A stretch of DNA of 64,000 nucleotides from CAVRUZ01 sp963724495 (GTDB lineage Bacteria > Actinomycetota > Actinomycetes > Propionibacteriales > DAIQRJ01), in the NCBI GenBank assembly GCA_963724495.1, contig CAVRUZ010000002.1:1116001-1180000 (forward strand). The letters are read 5' to 3'. Position numbers and translations under genes: made by a program. How positions within the stretch are numbered: position 1 is the stretch's first letter; each line of letters opens with the position of its first letter. Below are positions 43,539 to 52,453 of this stretch, piece after piece. A model generated the notes under the pieces. That model ran no database searches. It was not told the DNA's origin and worked only from the letters and a program-made list of their open reading frames with translations.

Positions 43539-44812
43539 GGCTGACTCCCGATGGTCGCCTTCGTTGCGGTGTTGAGCTGCGGCACTTCTGGGGGAGGCCG
43601 GAGGACCGGACCTTCGATCGGCGCCTCGACGCGCGGTGACCAGAGCGTCACGAAGATCAACAATGGCGCCACGATCACCATCGTGGTCGTTCCCGGCTGC
43701 AAGACCCACAGGGACACGAGCAGGGAGACCGAGAACACGCGACTCGGACCACCCCAGTAGCACACCAGCATCATCGCGGCGAGGACACTCCCGGCGATCA
43801 AGCCGTATTCGAAGAACAGCTTCGCTGGGCTCGGGACCAGCAGGCCGACGACGCCGGACGCCTCCACGAGCCGCTGTGACGACCCCGGGCCGTACCCGAG
43901 CAGAACGCCGGAGAGGTGTTCGCGCCACAGGGGGAGCAAGAGCTGATAGGGCTCGGTGGCCCGCAACGAGGCAGAGGAGTTGGTGCTCTGCAACTCCGTC
44001 GAGCGGCCCAACAGCGTCTGTCCCACCGGGGTGAGCAGGATGGCCACCACTGACACTACCGCGACCGGCAGGTACCGCGTCACGAGAGCGCGTGACCGGA
44101 AGACCAGCATGACGAGCAGTCCGATGCCGGCGATGACGATCCCCGACCCCGACACCGTCGACGCAAGGCCGCCCAACAGCACGGCGATCTGCCAGGCTCG
44201 GGCCCTCACCAAGATCGCCGCCAGCAGCGCAAGTCCGAGTTGAGCCGAGACCATCGAGGGCTCCAGGCCCAGCCAGCCGTTGGCGCGGAAGATGCCCGAG
44301 CCGTAGGCGACGGGGTACGTGATGACGAAGCCGTCCAGCTGCAGGGCGACGGGAATCACGTCAGCGAAAACGTCGCGGTACGGGAGTCCGGCGTACTGGC
44401 TGGCCATCATGAACAGGCACAGAGTCGCGAGGCCGAGCCCGATCCTGGTGGCGTACCGCAGCATCGCGAGGTACGCCGCCGTGCTGCGGTGCACGAGCCG
44501 GGCGACGAACGGCAGCCATACCGCGACGAGGAGACCCCAGGCCATGATGCTGATCTGTGCGCCCGGCACAACTGCCGCCTGAACCGGCATGATCAGGGCG
44601 CCGGCACCCGCCCCGACCAGCCAGAACGCCAGCCGGGTGCGGTCGACGACCACCACGCCCCGGGCAGCTGCAGCCAGGGTCCACGCCCCGACGATGGGCA
44701 ACACCAGGGGCACCGGATCGGGCAAGGCGAAGCGTTGAGTCAGCACCACCAGCAGGAACAGCCCGGCGACCCATCGGGCCGCCCTCAACTCCTCCGGCGT
44801 TGCCTTCCTCAC
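43535..44812 (-). CDS. O-antigen polymerase/ligase-like membrane protein (Wzy/WaaL type)
   Basis: This 425-residue protein is almost all hydrophobic, with about ten to eleven membrane helices and one long external loop near residues 265-330 (GRSTELQSTNSSASLRATEP; LSGVLLGYGPGSSQR), the layout of Wzy polymerases and O-antigen ligases. The GYGPGSS segment and a nearby glutamate fit the Wzy_C family. It is coupled by overlaps to both neighbours (ATGA and GTGA). It probably polymerises lipid-linked repeat units outside the membrane. Sequence similarity in this family is weak, so the call rests on topology and context. Confidence 0.75.
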   Translation of the reverse strand: MRKATPEELRAARWVAGLFLLVVLTQRFALPDPVPLVLPIVGAWTLAAAARGVVVVDRTRLAFWLVGAGAGALIMPVQAAVVPGAQISIMAWGLLVAVWLPFVARLVHRSTAAYLAMLRYATRIGLGLATLCLFMMASQYAGLPYRDVFADVIPVALQLDGFVITYPVAYGSGIFRANGWLGLEPSMVSAQLGLALLAAILVRARAWQIAVLLGGLASTVSGSGIVIAGIGLLVMLVFRSRALVTRYLPVAVVSVVAILLTPVGQTLLGRSTELQSTNSSASLRATEPYQLLLPLWREHLSGVLLGYGPGSSQRLVEASGVVGLLVPSPAKLFFEYGLIAGSVLAAMMLVCYWGGPSRVFSVSLLVSLWVLQPGTTTMVIVAPLLIFVTLWSPRVEAPIEGPVLRPPPEVPQLNTATKATIGSQP

Positions 44813-46077
44813 CGAACCAGCACGACGGCAGGACCGGCCCGGTCAAAGGCCCGGGCCTGGCGCAGCACAGTCGCTGCGCGCGACAACGGCACGGCGACCA
44901 CGATCGAACTCACGACTTCCTGCCCTTCGAGCAGGGCCGCAGCCTCTGTGTCGGCGTCGACGACCGGCAACAGCACTCGCCTGGAGGCCGCCAGTGCCGC
45001 CCGCTGGCGCGCGTCGTGGCCAAGGAGTTGAGCCACCTCGTCCCGGTCCTTCATCGTGGCGACATCGACCAGGTCGACGGCGCGGCCATGGGCGCTGATG
45101 AAGTGCCGCAGCTCGCGGGCGACGTCCAGCGCCTGCGGATGGGCGTCACGGAGCGCGACGATGGCGATACAGGTCTTGCCGCTCTCGACGAGTTGGCCGG
45201 CCAGCTGCGGTATCTGTCCGGTGGCATACACCGGTACGCCTGGCAAGAGCAGCCGTAGCGACCGGCCAGTGGCGACATGCAACCCGCGGATCCCCATGAA
45301 CAGCGTGATCAGCGCGGCCAAGAGCAGCGCAGCGACCAGGCCGATGGCGGCACCCATCGGCTTGGTCAGGCCCGCCGGCACGGCGTCGACCGCCGTGTCG
45401 GCAAGCACCAGCTGGCCCGCCTCGGCGGAGATGGTCGCTTGGGTGGACGCTAGCGACGTACCGAGCTGAGCTCGCCGAGCAGCCTCTGCCTCGACCGAGT
45501 TGAGGTCACCCGACTCCAGCAGCTCGTTCGCGTCCGAGCGTGCTGTTCGCAACCGGCCCGAAATCGTGGCCTCGGTCTCGGTGATCAGGGCGGCCGCGAC
45601 CGCGTTGGCCTGCTCTGCCGCCTCTTCGGGGGACGGGGCCTCCACCTGGATCCCGACCAGTGCGGTATCCACCTGCCACTCCGACGTGACCCGCGAACGC
45701 AGGTCGGCTTCGTCGATGTCGACACTCTCGGCGGCTCGCTCGAGCACAGGTTGCGAGGTGGCCCGGCGCTCAATGGTCTGGCCCGTCTGCTTCACGAGCA
45801 GGCTGTCGTTGCTGGCGTTTGCGAACTGCACCACGGACTCGCTCGAGTACCCGGTGGTGGTGGTGGCGAGCCACCCGATGTTCAGGCCGACGATCGCGGA
45901 GAAGACCAGGTAGAGAGGGCGAGCGAGGATCGTGGTGATGGGTGGCAGACCACCACCGACCATGCCGCGCCGGGCCCGCCGGCGTGACCACGTGCTGCCG
46001 TGGTCGTCGGCGCGCTCGTCGGCACCATCGTCGTCATTCTCCGATGGAGAGACGACGATGTGATCACTCCGGGTCAT
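44809..46077 (-). CDS. Wzz-like chain-length determinant with degenerate C-terminal kinase-like domain
   Basis: A polar N-terminus (1-45) leads to a membrane helix near 52-75, a periplasm-facing coiled-coil region (120-230, with VDIDEADLRSRV and EAAEQANAVAAALI typical of Wzz), a second helix near 245-265 and a cytoplasmic domain of 150 residues. That domain has the size and alternating pattern of a bacterial tyrosine kinase (CpsD) but no Walker A motif and no tyrosine cluster, so it is probably catalytically dead. It is the first gene of the minus-strand operon and is divergent from the GT4 gene. Confidence 0.8.
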   Translation of the reverse strand: MTRSDHIVVSPSENDDDGADERADDHGSTWSRRRARRGMVGGGLPPITTILARPLYLVFSAIVGLNIGWLATTTTGYSSESVVQFANASNDSLLVKQTGQTIERRATSQPVLERAAESVDIDEADLRSRVTSEWQVDTALVGIQVEAPSPEEAAEQANAVAAALITETEATISGRLRTARSDANELLESGDLNSVEAEAARRAQLGTSLASTQATISAEAGQLVLADTAVDAVPAGLTKPMGAAIGLVAALLLAALITLFMGIRGLHVATGRSLRLLLPGVPVYATGQIPQLAGQLVESGKTCIAIVALRDAHPQALDVARELRHFISAHGRAVDLVDVATMKDRDEVAQLLGHDARQRAALAASRRVLLPVVDADTEAAALLEGQEVVSSIVVAVPLSRAATVLRQARAFDRAGPAVVLVR

Positions 46078-46151
46078 GGATTCAGGGTACCTGCTTCACT
46101 TGTAGCCCAATTGACGTTGACGCAGAGTGACAGGCTCACTATCGCTCGTAG

Positions 46152-47384
46152 ATGGATGCAGAGGTGGCAACCGTGCCAGGGCATCGATGGCTGATGGTGG
46201 CCGACTCGGACTTCCTGCCTGCCAACGGAGGCGGCGAGCGCGAGCACCTGGGCTTCGCGCGCGCCGCCTTGGGCGCCGGATGGCTGGCTGCCGTCGTCCT
46301 GCCGGTGCGAACCACTCCTGACCTCGCCGCGTACCGCGACCTGCTGGGCGACGTCCCGTTGATCACCACGCGACGACGCACCAGCCCGCTGATGCTCGCC
46401 CATCCGCGCTACCCATACGTCGTGGCGTCGCGGCCGTTCCGCCGATCGCTGCTTGCACAGGTGCGTGCGGAGGCACCGGTGATGAACGGCATCGTGACGT
46501 TCTCCTACAAGTCGCGCCTGATCGGCGAGGGCCTTGCCGAGGCACTCTCGCTCCCGATGGTCGTACGCCAGCACAACCGTGAAGGGGCCTATCACCGCAG
46601 CTTGGCTGCCGGGCTGACCGGGCCGCGACGTCTGGTGATGTCGTGGGAGGCGGGCCGGATCGAACGGGACGAAGGCAGGTTCGACCGGTCACCGCTCGTG
46701 ACCGCCGTCGCTGACATCTCGGCAGACGACGCGGACGCGCGGCGCGCGGGCGGCGCCGTGCGCGTCCTGCACGTGCCGCCCTTTGCCTTCGACGCGCGGC
46801 TCGGCGAACGGGATGCTGCGCACACCGAGCAGACCCCCACCACCGGAGGTGGGTCCGACGCTCCCCGGGTGCTGTTCATCGGCGCGCTGGACGTCGTGAC
46901 CAATACGACCGCGCTCCGGTGGCTTCTCGACCACGTTTGGCCGTCGGTCCTGGCGGCCGTTCCCGAGGCGACCCTGGACGTCGTCGGGCGGCGTCCGACC
47001 GACGACCTCCGCAAGCGGATTGCAGAGACCCCGCGGGTCCAGCTGCACGCCGACGTTCCGGACATGCAGCCCTACCTGCACGGCGCGGCGGTGGCGGTCA
47101 ACCCGGCCATCACCGGCTCAGGCGTGAACATCAAGCTCGTCGACTATCTCCAGGCGGGCCTGCCGACGGTGAGCACCGCCCTGGCCACCCGGGGACTGCC
47201 GCTCCAGCCCGAGGTGGACCTACTGGTGCGGGACCAGCCGGCAGACTTCGCTCAAGCCGTCGTCGACCTGCTGGCCGACCCCGAGCGACGGCAACGAGTC
47301 GGAGCCAGCGGTCAGGCGACCGTCACCCAGCTACTCGACCCACAGCGAAACATCGAACTGCTCGCGACCGGCTTCCCGTCCTGA
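46152..47384 (+). CDS. Glycosyltransferase family 4-like protein
   Basis: The 410-residue protein has two Rossmann-like halves. The N-terminal half begins WLMVADSDFLPANGGGEREH, the typical start of sugar-acceptor domains, and the C-terminal half has PRVLFIGALD, NTTALRWLLDHVWP, PDMQPYLHGAAVAVNPAITG and SGVNIKLVDYLQAGLPTVST, where a glutamate of the usual EX7E motif is not obvious. It transfers a sugar from a nucleotide donor in the exopolysaccharide pathway. ATG 46152 is chosen; GTG 46173 is possible. It is divergent from the Wzz-like gene across 74 bp. Confidence 0.85.
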   Translation: MDAEVATVPGHRWLMVADSDFLPANGGGEREHLGFARAALGAGWLAAVVLPVRTTPDLAAYRDLLGDVPLITTRRRTSPLMLAHPRYPYVVASRPFRRSLLAQVRAEAPVMNGIVTFSYKSRLIGEGLAEALSLPMVVRQHNREGAYHRSLAAGLTGPRRLVMSWEAGRIERDEGRFDRSPLVTAVADISADDADARRAGGAVRVLHVPPFAFDARLGERDAAHTEQTPTTGGGSDAPRVLFIGALDVVTNTTALRWLLDHVWPSVLAAVPEATLDVVGRRPTDDLRKRIAETPRVQLHADVPDMQPYLHGAAVAVNPAITGSGVNIKLVDYLQAGLPTVSTALATRGLPLQPEVDLLVRDQPADFAQAVVDLLADPERRQRVGASGQATVTQLLDPQRNIELLATGFPS

Positions 47385-47390
47385 CCGGTC

Positions 47391-47412
47391 TGTGGACGTC
47401 AGTCCGTCCACA
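47391..47412. terminator. Short hairpin between convergent genes
   Basis: TGTGGACG and CGTCCACA form a perfect 8-bp stem with a six-base loop across the rfbF stop codon. There is no U-tract, so it is only a possible terminator or mRNA end stabiliser. Confidence 0.35.
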
Positions 47413-48250
47413 CCTTCCAGGGGGCCTCATCTGCATCCCAGCGAGCGTTGAGGTCGGTCCAGTCGCGGAAGGTGTCCATGCCCGCCCAGAAGCCTTCGTG
47501 CCGGAAGATCGACAGTTCGCCGTCCCTGGCGACCCGCTGCAACGGTGTCGACTCGAGCATCAGCCCGGGCTCGTCGTCGAGATAGGTGTCGATGAACTCG
47601 CGGCGGAAGAGGAAGAAGCCACCGCTCACCCATCCGGTGGCCAGCGTCGGCTTCTCGTTGAACTCCACGACCCGCGTCCCGGACTCGTCGGCATGCATCT
47701 CGCCGAACCGGCTGGTGGGGTGCACGCCGGTCACGGTGGCCAGCCGACCGCTGTCGAGATGGAAGTTCAGCTGCCCGGTCAGGTCCACGTCGCCGATGCC
47801 GTCGCCATAGGTCAGGGCGAACACGTCACCCTCGAGGTAGTCGCGGACCCGCCTGATCCGGCCGCCGGTTCCGGTCTGCAGTCCGGTCTCGGCGAAGGTG
47901 ATGTCCCAGCCCTCGTCGAGGGTGGCTCCGTGGAACACCGGCTGGTGGTCGCCGGAAAGACTGAGGGTGAAGTCGGTGGAGTGCTCGCGCATCTCGAGGA
48001 AATGCCGCTTGATCAGTTCGCTCTTGTACCCGAGGCACAGCACGAACCGGCGGTAGCCGTGTGCGCTGTAGGTCTTCATGATGTGCCACAGGATCGGCTT
48101 GCCGCCGATGTCCACGAGCGGCTTGGGCAGCTTCTCGCTGGCCTCCCGCAGGCGCGTCCCCATGCCTCCACACAGGATCACCACCGGGATGTCTGCCGTG
48201 CGGGGTCGCGACGTCGGCGAGGTCTCGTGGTCAGTGGTCGATGTCGACAT
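47399..48250 (-). CDS. rfbF: Glucose-1-phosphate cytidylyltransferase
   Basis: RfbF makes CDP-glucose from CTP and glucose-1-phosphate. The nucleotidyltransferase signature VVILCGGMGTRLREASEKLP is near residues 23-42, followed by LVDIGGKPILWHIMK, LTYGDGIGDVD and FNEKPTLATGWVSGGFF, all matching RfbF closely. The protein is 283 residues with a 20-residue polar extension. CDP-glucose is normally passed to a 4,6-dehydratase (RfbG), not identified within this window. The 108-bp leader carries a degenerate GCTCTC...GTATGTG repeat array. Confidence 0.94.
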   Translation of the reverse strand: MSTSTTDHETSPTSRPRTADIPVVILCGGMGTRLREASEKLPKPLVDIGGKPILWHIMKTYSAHGYRRFVLCLGYKSELIKRHFLEMREHSTDFTLSLSGDHQPVFHGATLDEGWDITFAETGLQTGTGGRIRRVRDYLEGDVFALTYGDGIGDVDLTGQLNFHLDSGRLATVTGVHPTSRFGEMHADESGTRVVEFNEKPTLATGWVSGGFFLFRREFIDTYLDDEPGLMLESTPLQRVARDGELSIFRHEGFWAGMDTFRDWTDLNARWDADEAPWKVWTD

Positions 48251-48255
48251 GCGGT

Positions 48256-48350
48256 GCTCTCTCTCGGTATGTGAAGGGCTCTCGGTATGTGCAGGGGCTC
48301 ACTCTCGGTGTGCCGCGGCTTTCTCTGTATGTGCAGGGCTCTCTCTCGCC
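48256..48350. repeat. Degenerate short tandem repeats upstream of rfbF
   Basis: Four to five units of about 19-22 bp related to GGCTCTCTCGGTATGTGCAG follow each other. They fill nearly all of the gap between the hydroxy-acid oxidase stop and the rfbF start, including the place where the rfbF ribosome site must lie. Confidence 0.7.
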
Positions 48351-48358
48351 GCCTCGAC

Positions 48359-49498
48359 CTAGGAAAGCAGGGTCACGAGGTCGGGCGTGACCGATGCGAG
48401 GTCAGGACACCCGGCCAGGGCAAGGGTGTGGCGCAGGTCGTCGGTCAGTGCTTCGACAGCGTCGCACACCCCGGCGCTACCGGCGGCGGCGAGGGCCCAG
48501 AGCACGGGCCGGCCTACGAGCACTGCCGAGGCACCAAGAGCGAGCGCGACCACGACGTCCAGTCCAGAGCGGATCCCGCCGTCGGCAAGGACAGGAACGC
48601 GTCCCCCCACGGCGCGGATGACCTCGGGAAGCGCCAAGGCACTGGGGATGGCACGGTCCAGTTGGCGGCCACCGTGGTTCGACACGATCACACCGGCGGC
48701 GCCGGCGGAGATGCAGTCGGCCGCCGCATCACCGCGAAGAACGCCTTTCACGAGAACCGGCAGCCCGGACCGGGCTGACAACCATCCGATGGTGTCGAGC
48801 GTGATCGACGGATCCTGAGCCGCGGCGTCGCGGCCGTCGACACCCGCCTCGAGGTAGGGACCGACATTGACCAGGAACTGGTCGTCCGGGACGGCGATTC
48901 GCAAGCCCTGCACCCGCCGCTTACGGCCGAGAACGGGCGTGTCGCCAGTGAGCACCAGCGCCCGTGCGCCAGACCGCACCGCTTCGTCGACCACGCGCGC
49001 GGTCACGTCCCGGTTGCGCATCATGTACACCTGGAACCACCAGGGTCCGGTCGCGGCGCCGGCGATGTCGGCGATCGGGCGGGAAGCCCTTGTGGACAAG
49101 ACGAACAGGCCTCCGGCAGCCCCGGTGCCCGCTATCGAGGCGCACTCGGCCTCCGGATGGGCCAGCTGATGGAAGGCAGTGGGCGCGACAACCACCGGGG
49201 TCGCAAGGTGTGCGCCAAGCAGCTCCGTCGCGGTGTCGACGGCGTGCACGTCCCGCAACGGATGCGGACGCAGCCGGAAGCGCGACCACGCCTGCTCGGC
49301 CTCGGAGGTCGTCAGTTCCTCGCCGGAGCCCGCGGCGTAGTAGTCGACCACTTCAGGATCGAGAACGGCCCGCGCCCGCTGTTCGTGCTCGGCCAGCAAC
49401 GTGAGCAACGCTTCCTCCGAACTCTCGCGGAGCAACAAGCATGGAACCATCAGGATCGGGAACTTGGGTGGTGAGCCGTGGGATTGTGCGTTCGCCAC
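48359..49498 (-). CDS. FMN-dependent alpha-hydroxy-acid dehydrogenase/oxidase
   Basis: The protein has 379 residues and the (alpha/beta)8 fold of the lactate/glycolate oxidase family: VVVAPTAFHQLAHPE, the FMN-binding LTGDTPVLGRKRR, LPVLVKGVL with the FMN lysine, VSNHGGRQLD with the catalytic His, and LADGGIRSGLDVVVALALGA. Substrate may be lactate, glycolate or mandelate-like acids. It lies inside the polysaccharide cluster with no obvious step there. The start is uncertain: a GTG at 49498 or ATG at 49450; neither has a strong ribosome site. Confidence 0.87.
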   Translation of the reverse strand: MANAQSHGSPPKFPILMVPCLLLRESSEEALLTLLAEHEQRARAVLDPEVVDYYAAGSGEELTTSEAEQAWSRFRLRPHPLRDVHAVDTATELLGAHLATPVVVAPTAFHQLAHPEAECASIAGTGAAGGLFVLSTRASRPIADIAGAATGPWWFQVYMMRNRDVTARVVDEAVRSGARALVLTGDTPVLGRKRRVQGLRIAVPDDQFLVNVGPYLEAGVDGRDAAAQDPSITLDTIGWLSARSGLPVLVKGVLRGDAAADCISAGAAGVIVSNHGGRQLDRAIPSALALPEVIRAVGGRVPVLADGGIRSGLDVVVALALGASAVLVGRPVLWALAAAGSAGVCDAVEALTDDLRHTLALAGCPDLASVTPDLVTLLS

Positions 49499-49521
49499 AT
49501 CGGCTGCGCCAACCCGCCGAG

Positions 49522-49534
49522 AACGTCACGTTCC
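49522..49534. promoter_or_regulatory. Perfect 13-bp palindrome in a divergent promoter region
   Basis: GAACGTCACGTTC is symmetric around a central C. It lies in the 121-bp region between the divergent hydroxy-acid oxidase and acetyltransferase genes, a plausible operator for either. Confidence 0.4.
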
Positions 49535-49619
49535 GTAAGTTGCCGCGTATGCATTTCTGCCACTTGTCACGTATTGTAGCCATATTCCCAGTGCAGACCT
49601 CAACGAGACGGTAGTGGCC

Positions 49620-50894
49620 ATGGCCTTTCAGCCCTTGACCGTCGGCTCACTCAGCATCACCTCGATCGACCCGGCGCTGTTGACGCCTGGCGACCTCGAG
49701 GCTTGGCGGGAGCTGGCCGCGGGGCAGGCCGCCCCTGCGAACCCTTTCCTGGATCCCGACTGGGTGTTGCCCTGGTACGAGGCCTACACCGGCCCAGGGG
49801 ACCGATTGCTCCTCCGCGTGCACGACATCGCCACCGGCAGCCTGCGGGGAGTAGCGCCGATGCACCGCCAGCGGCTGCACGTCGGCCCGGTGGGACTCGC
49901 CGAGCGGTTGATGCCGGTTGGTGCCGGCGTCGGGCCGAACCCACTCGAGATCCCGGGCGTGTTGACCGCTCCGGGTGCCGCCCGAGACGTGATCCGCCTG
50001 CTCGTGGCCTCGACGCTGGCCAATGGCCCGGACTGGTGCGAGCTCGCCATCGCGCAGGACCAGGGCTGGTTCGAACCTGAGTGGCTGTACGAGACCGACC
50101 TGCCAGTGACATTCGGGGACCACCAGCGCCCCCGTGCCTGTGTGGTCCTGCCGCTCGAGTCGACCTGGGAAGACACCCGCCGTGGCCTCAAGCGAAACCT
50201 CAAGGAGAGCATCCGGCGCAGCCAGAACCGGCTGGCCAAGGATCAGCGGCCCTCGCAGGTCGTGCGCGTGACCGACGACCTGGACCCCGCGGCCGTCGAC
50301 CGGTTCCTCGGGCTGCATCAGCGCCGTTCGGCCAACGACCGCACCACCGTGCACCACCCGGACGCCTATGCCGATCCGCGTGCTCGTGACCTCATGCGGA
50401 GCGCGCTGCCCGAGCTCGGGCGCAGAGGTCTGGCTTCCATCTTCGAGCTTCACCTCGATGGTCAGGTCGTTGCCGCCCAGCTGGCACTGCACATGCCTGG
50501 AGTGAGCTACGTGCACTCGTCCGGGTTCGATCAGGCGGTGTGGTCGCTCGGCCCGGTCACCTACCTACAGGCCGAGCTCGTCCGGCACGCGATCTCGCGC
50601 GAGGACACGATCGTCAACTTCTCCCCCGGTCCGAACGTCTCGAAACTGCGGTGGAGCGAGCAACTCTGGGTCACCCACGAGTTCGTGTACGGCTGCGGCC
50701 CGCGGTCCCTCCAGGTGCGCTACGCCGCATATCAGACACTGAGTTCGCTGCGGGCCATCACGAGCGCCATGCGGTTCGTCCGGCAGAACGCACGCGGCGC
50801 GAAGCGTCAGGATGTGGTGGCCCCAACGGCTCCCGCCAAAGTCACCGGCACCGTTGGCGTCGTCCCTCAGCAGGCTGTCCGCCCTTCCGCGTGA
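49620..50894 (+). CDS. GNAT family N-acetyltransferase (CelD/BioF2-like, Acetyltransf_6)
   Basis: The 424-residue protein has a double-GNAT arrangement. The first part contains NPFLDPDWVLPWYEAYTG, a hallmark of CelD-type proteins, and the second begins RGLKRNLKESIRRSQNRL and continues RRGLASIFELHLDGQVVAAQLAL and LVRHAISREDTIVNFSPG. Such proteins acylate sugars or polysaccharide precursors and are frequent in exopolysaccharide clusters. The ATG at 49620 lies eight bases after GAGACGG; GTG 49614 is the alternative. Confidence 0.85.
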   Translation: MAFQPLTVGSLSITSIDPALLTPGDLEAWRELAAGQAAPANPFLDPDWVLPWYEAYTGPGDRLLLRVHDIATGSLRGVAPMHRQRLHVGPVGLAERLMPVGAGVGPNPLEIPGVLTAPGAARDVIRLLVASTLANGPDWCELAIAQDQGWFEPEWLYETDLPVTFGDHQRPRACVVLPLESTWEDTRRGLKRNLKESIRRSQNRLAKDQRPSQVVRVTDDLDPAAVDRFLGLHQRRSANDRTTVHHPDAYADPRARDLMRSALPELGRRGLASIFELHLDGQVVAAQLALHMPGVSYVHSSGFDQAVWSLGPVTYLQAELVRHAISREDTIVNFSPGPNVSKLRWSEQLWVTHEFVYGCGPRSLQVRYAAYQTLSSLRAITSAMRFVRQNARGAKRQDVVAPTAPAKVTGTVGVVPQQAVRPSA

Positions 50895-50943
50895 GGCCAC
50901 GCACAGCGGGTAGCGCTTCCGGCAGGTGGAGGCAAAGCCCGTC

Positions 50944-52138
50944 CTAGGCGCGTGGCGCCCCTCCCGGGAGCCGTTCGGGCTCCACCGCCTCTCCGCCTCC
51001 AGGAGCGCCCTCGATCTGGGCACCGTTGCCGGAGGGCGGTGCGCCTGGTGGCGCGGCATAGCGGTCGGGGTTGCTCGACGGGCGCAGGAAGCGCCTCTCG
51101 ACCAGTCGGTACGAGAGCTCAGCGCAGGCCAAGGTCGCCACGATGTTCACCGGGATCCACAGCCAGGTCCCGCGAAGGCTGTCCGTCAGCGCCCAGGCGA
51201 CGAAGTTCTCCCAGAGATAGATCGAGTACGACCGCCGCCCGATGCCAACCAGGACGCGGCTGCCAAGGATCCGACCGAGCAGCCCGGGGACACCGAGGGT
51301 GTCGCGGGCCACCATCGTGGCGACAAGTGCCCCGGCAGCGACAACAGCCGCCGCCATGCCACCGCTGTACGCGAACGAGTGGTCGAGGTCGAGCCCCACC
51401 GACAGCACCCCGATCGTCACGAGCGCGGCGATGGGCACGAAGTGTGACCGCGCCAGGCGCTCGAAGAACCCGTCGGCAACGCGCCAGACGTACAGCTGCC
51501 CCAACAGGCAGCCCAGCAGGATCCCGTGGGCGTGGAACGGACTCGCGAGGTAGGCCCAGTCGACCGTGTGCGTGACGGCGTAGGCGATGCCCTGGGCGAT
51601 CGCCGAGCCCAGCGCCGCCGACGCGGTGACGATCATGATCGTGCGCCGGCTCGCCCTCTTGAGCAGCCAGATCAGCAGCAACGGCCAGATCAGATAGAAC
51701 TGCTCCTCCAGCGAGAGTGACCACAGATGGTCCATCTGCCACGGCGGTTGGTGGCCGAATGCGTCGGTCCAGTTGAAGGTGTAGCTCAACACCGCGGCGT
51801 CGACGACCAAGGCGACCACAAGTTCGCGGTGCGATGGCGACGAGAGCATCACGACGATGGTGAACACGAGCAGCAGAGCGGCCACGGCCGGAACGAGCCG
51901 GCGGAAGCGGCGCACGTAGAAGCCGAAGACGTCGATCCGCCCGTGGCGTGCCCAGGCGCCGAGCAACAGCGAGGTGATGAGGAAACCCGCTGAGCACGAA
52001 GAAGATGTCGACGCCGATGAATCCGCCGGGAAACTGGGCCGGCAGGATGTGGACCAGCGAGGTCAGGACGACGGCGATCGCCCGCAAGCCGTCGAGCGAC
52101 GGGAGATAGCCGAGGCGGCGAGTGTCATCGGTCGTCAT
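50944..52138 (-). CDS. Acyltransferase 3 family (OafA-like) membrane protein, one frameshift
   Basis: From the ATG at 52138 the protein reads GYLPSLDGLRAIAVVLTSLVH and VDIFFVLSGF, the catalytic-His-like DGLRA and FFVLSG signatures of acyltransferase 3. At 51983-51985 an extra A (a TTT run on the minus strand) shifts the frame; removing it continues as LITSLLLGAW, YVRRFRRLVPA and MDHLWSLSLEEQFYLIWPLLL, with about ten membrane helices. Restored length is near 397 residues. OafA-type enzymes O-acetylate polysaccharides. The single homopolymer indel makes base-call error more likely than true decay. Confidence 0.84.
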
Positions 52139-52258
52139 GGAGCACCTCGGGAAGACAACATCGGACTGCAGGTGTTGCCGGCGTGCGTCGGTCCCCTCGA
52201 TCGCAGCTCTGGATTGCGACTCTTGGACGCACGGCGATCTCAAAGAGTAGCCTAAATG

Positions 52259-52283
52259 TGGACAAAACGGCACTTTTAGTCCA
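52259..52283. promoter_or_regulatory. Imperfect palindrome in the 52139-52453 gene-free region
   Basis: TGGACAAAA and TTTTAGTCCA are inverted with a one-base bulge around CGGCAC. The 315-bp region is otherwise a divergent upstream region, AT-richer than its surroundings (AGTAGCCTAAATG near 52247), with no gene. Confidence 0.4.
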
Positions 52284-52453
52284 TCGCGTTCACTCTGCGT
52301 AAGGATACCGGGCGGCCGCGAGAGGATCAGTACGGTCCGTGCACGATGCGTTGGCCCTTTCCTGGGCGTCTCATCGGGAGACCAGGCCCACTTCCGGTTG
52401 TGCGGCTCGCCGCTAGGAACCGGCCTGAGGTTGCCGCGACTACCCTGACCGGA

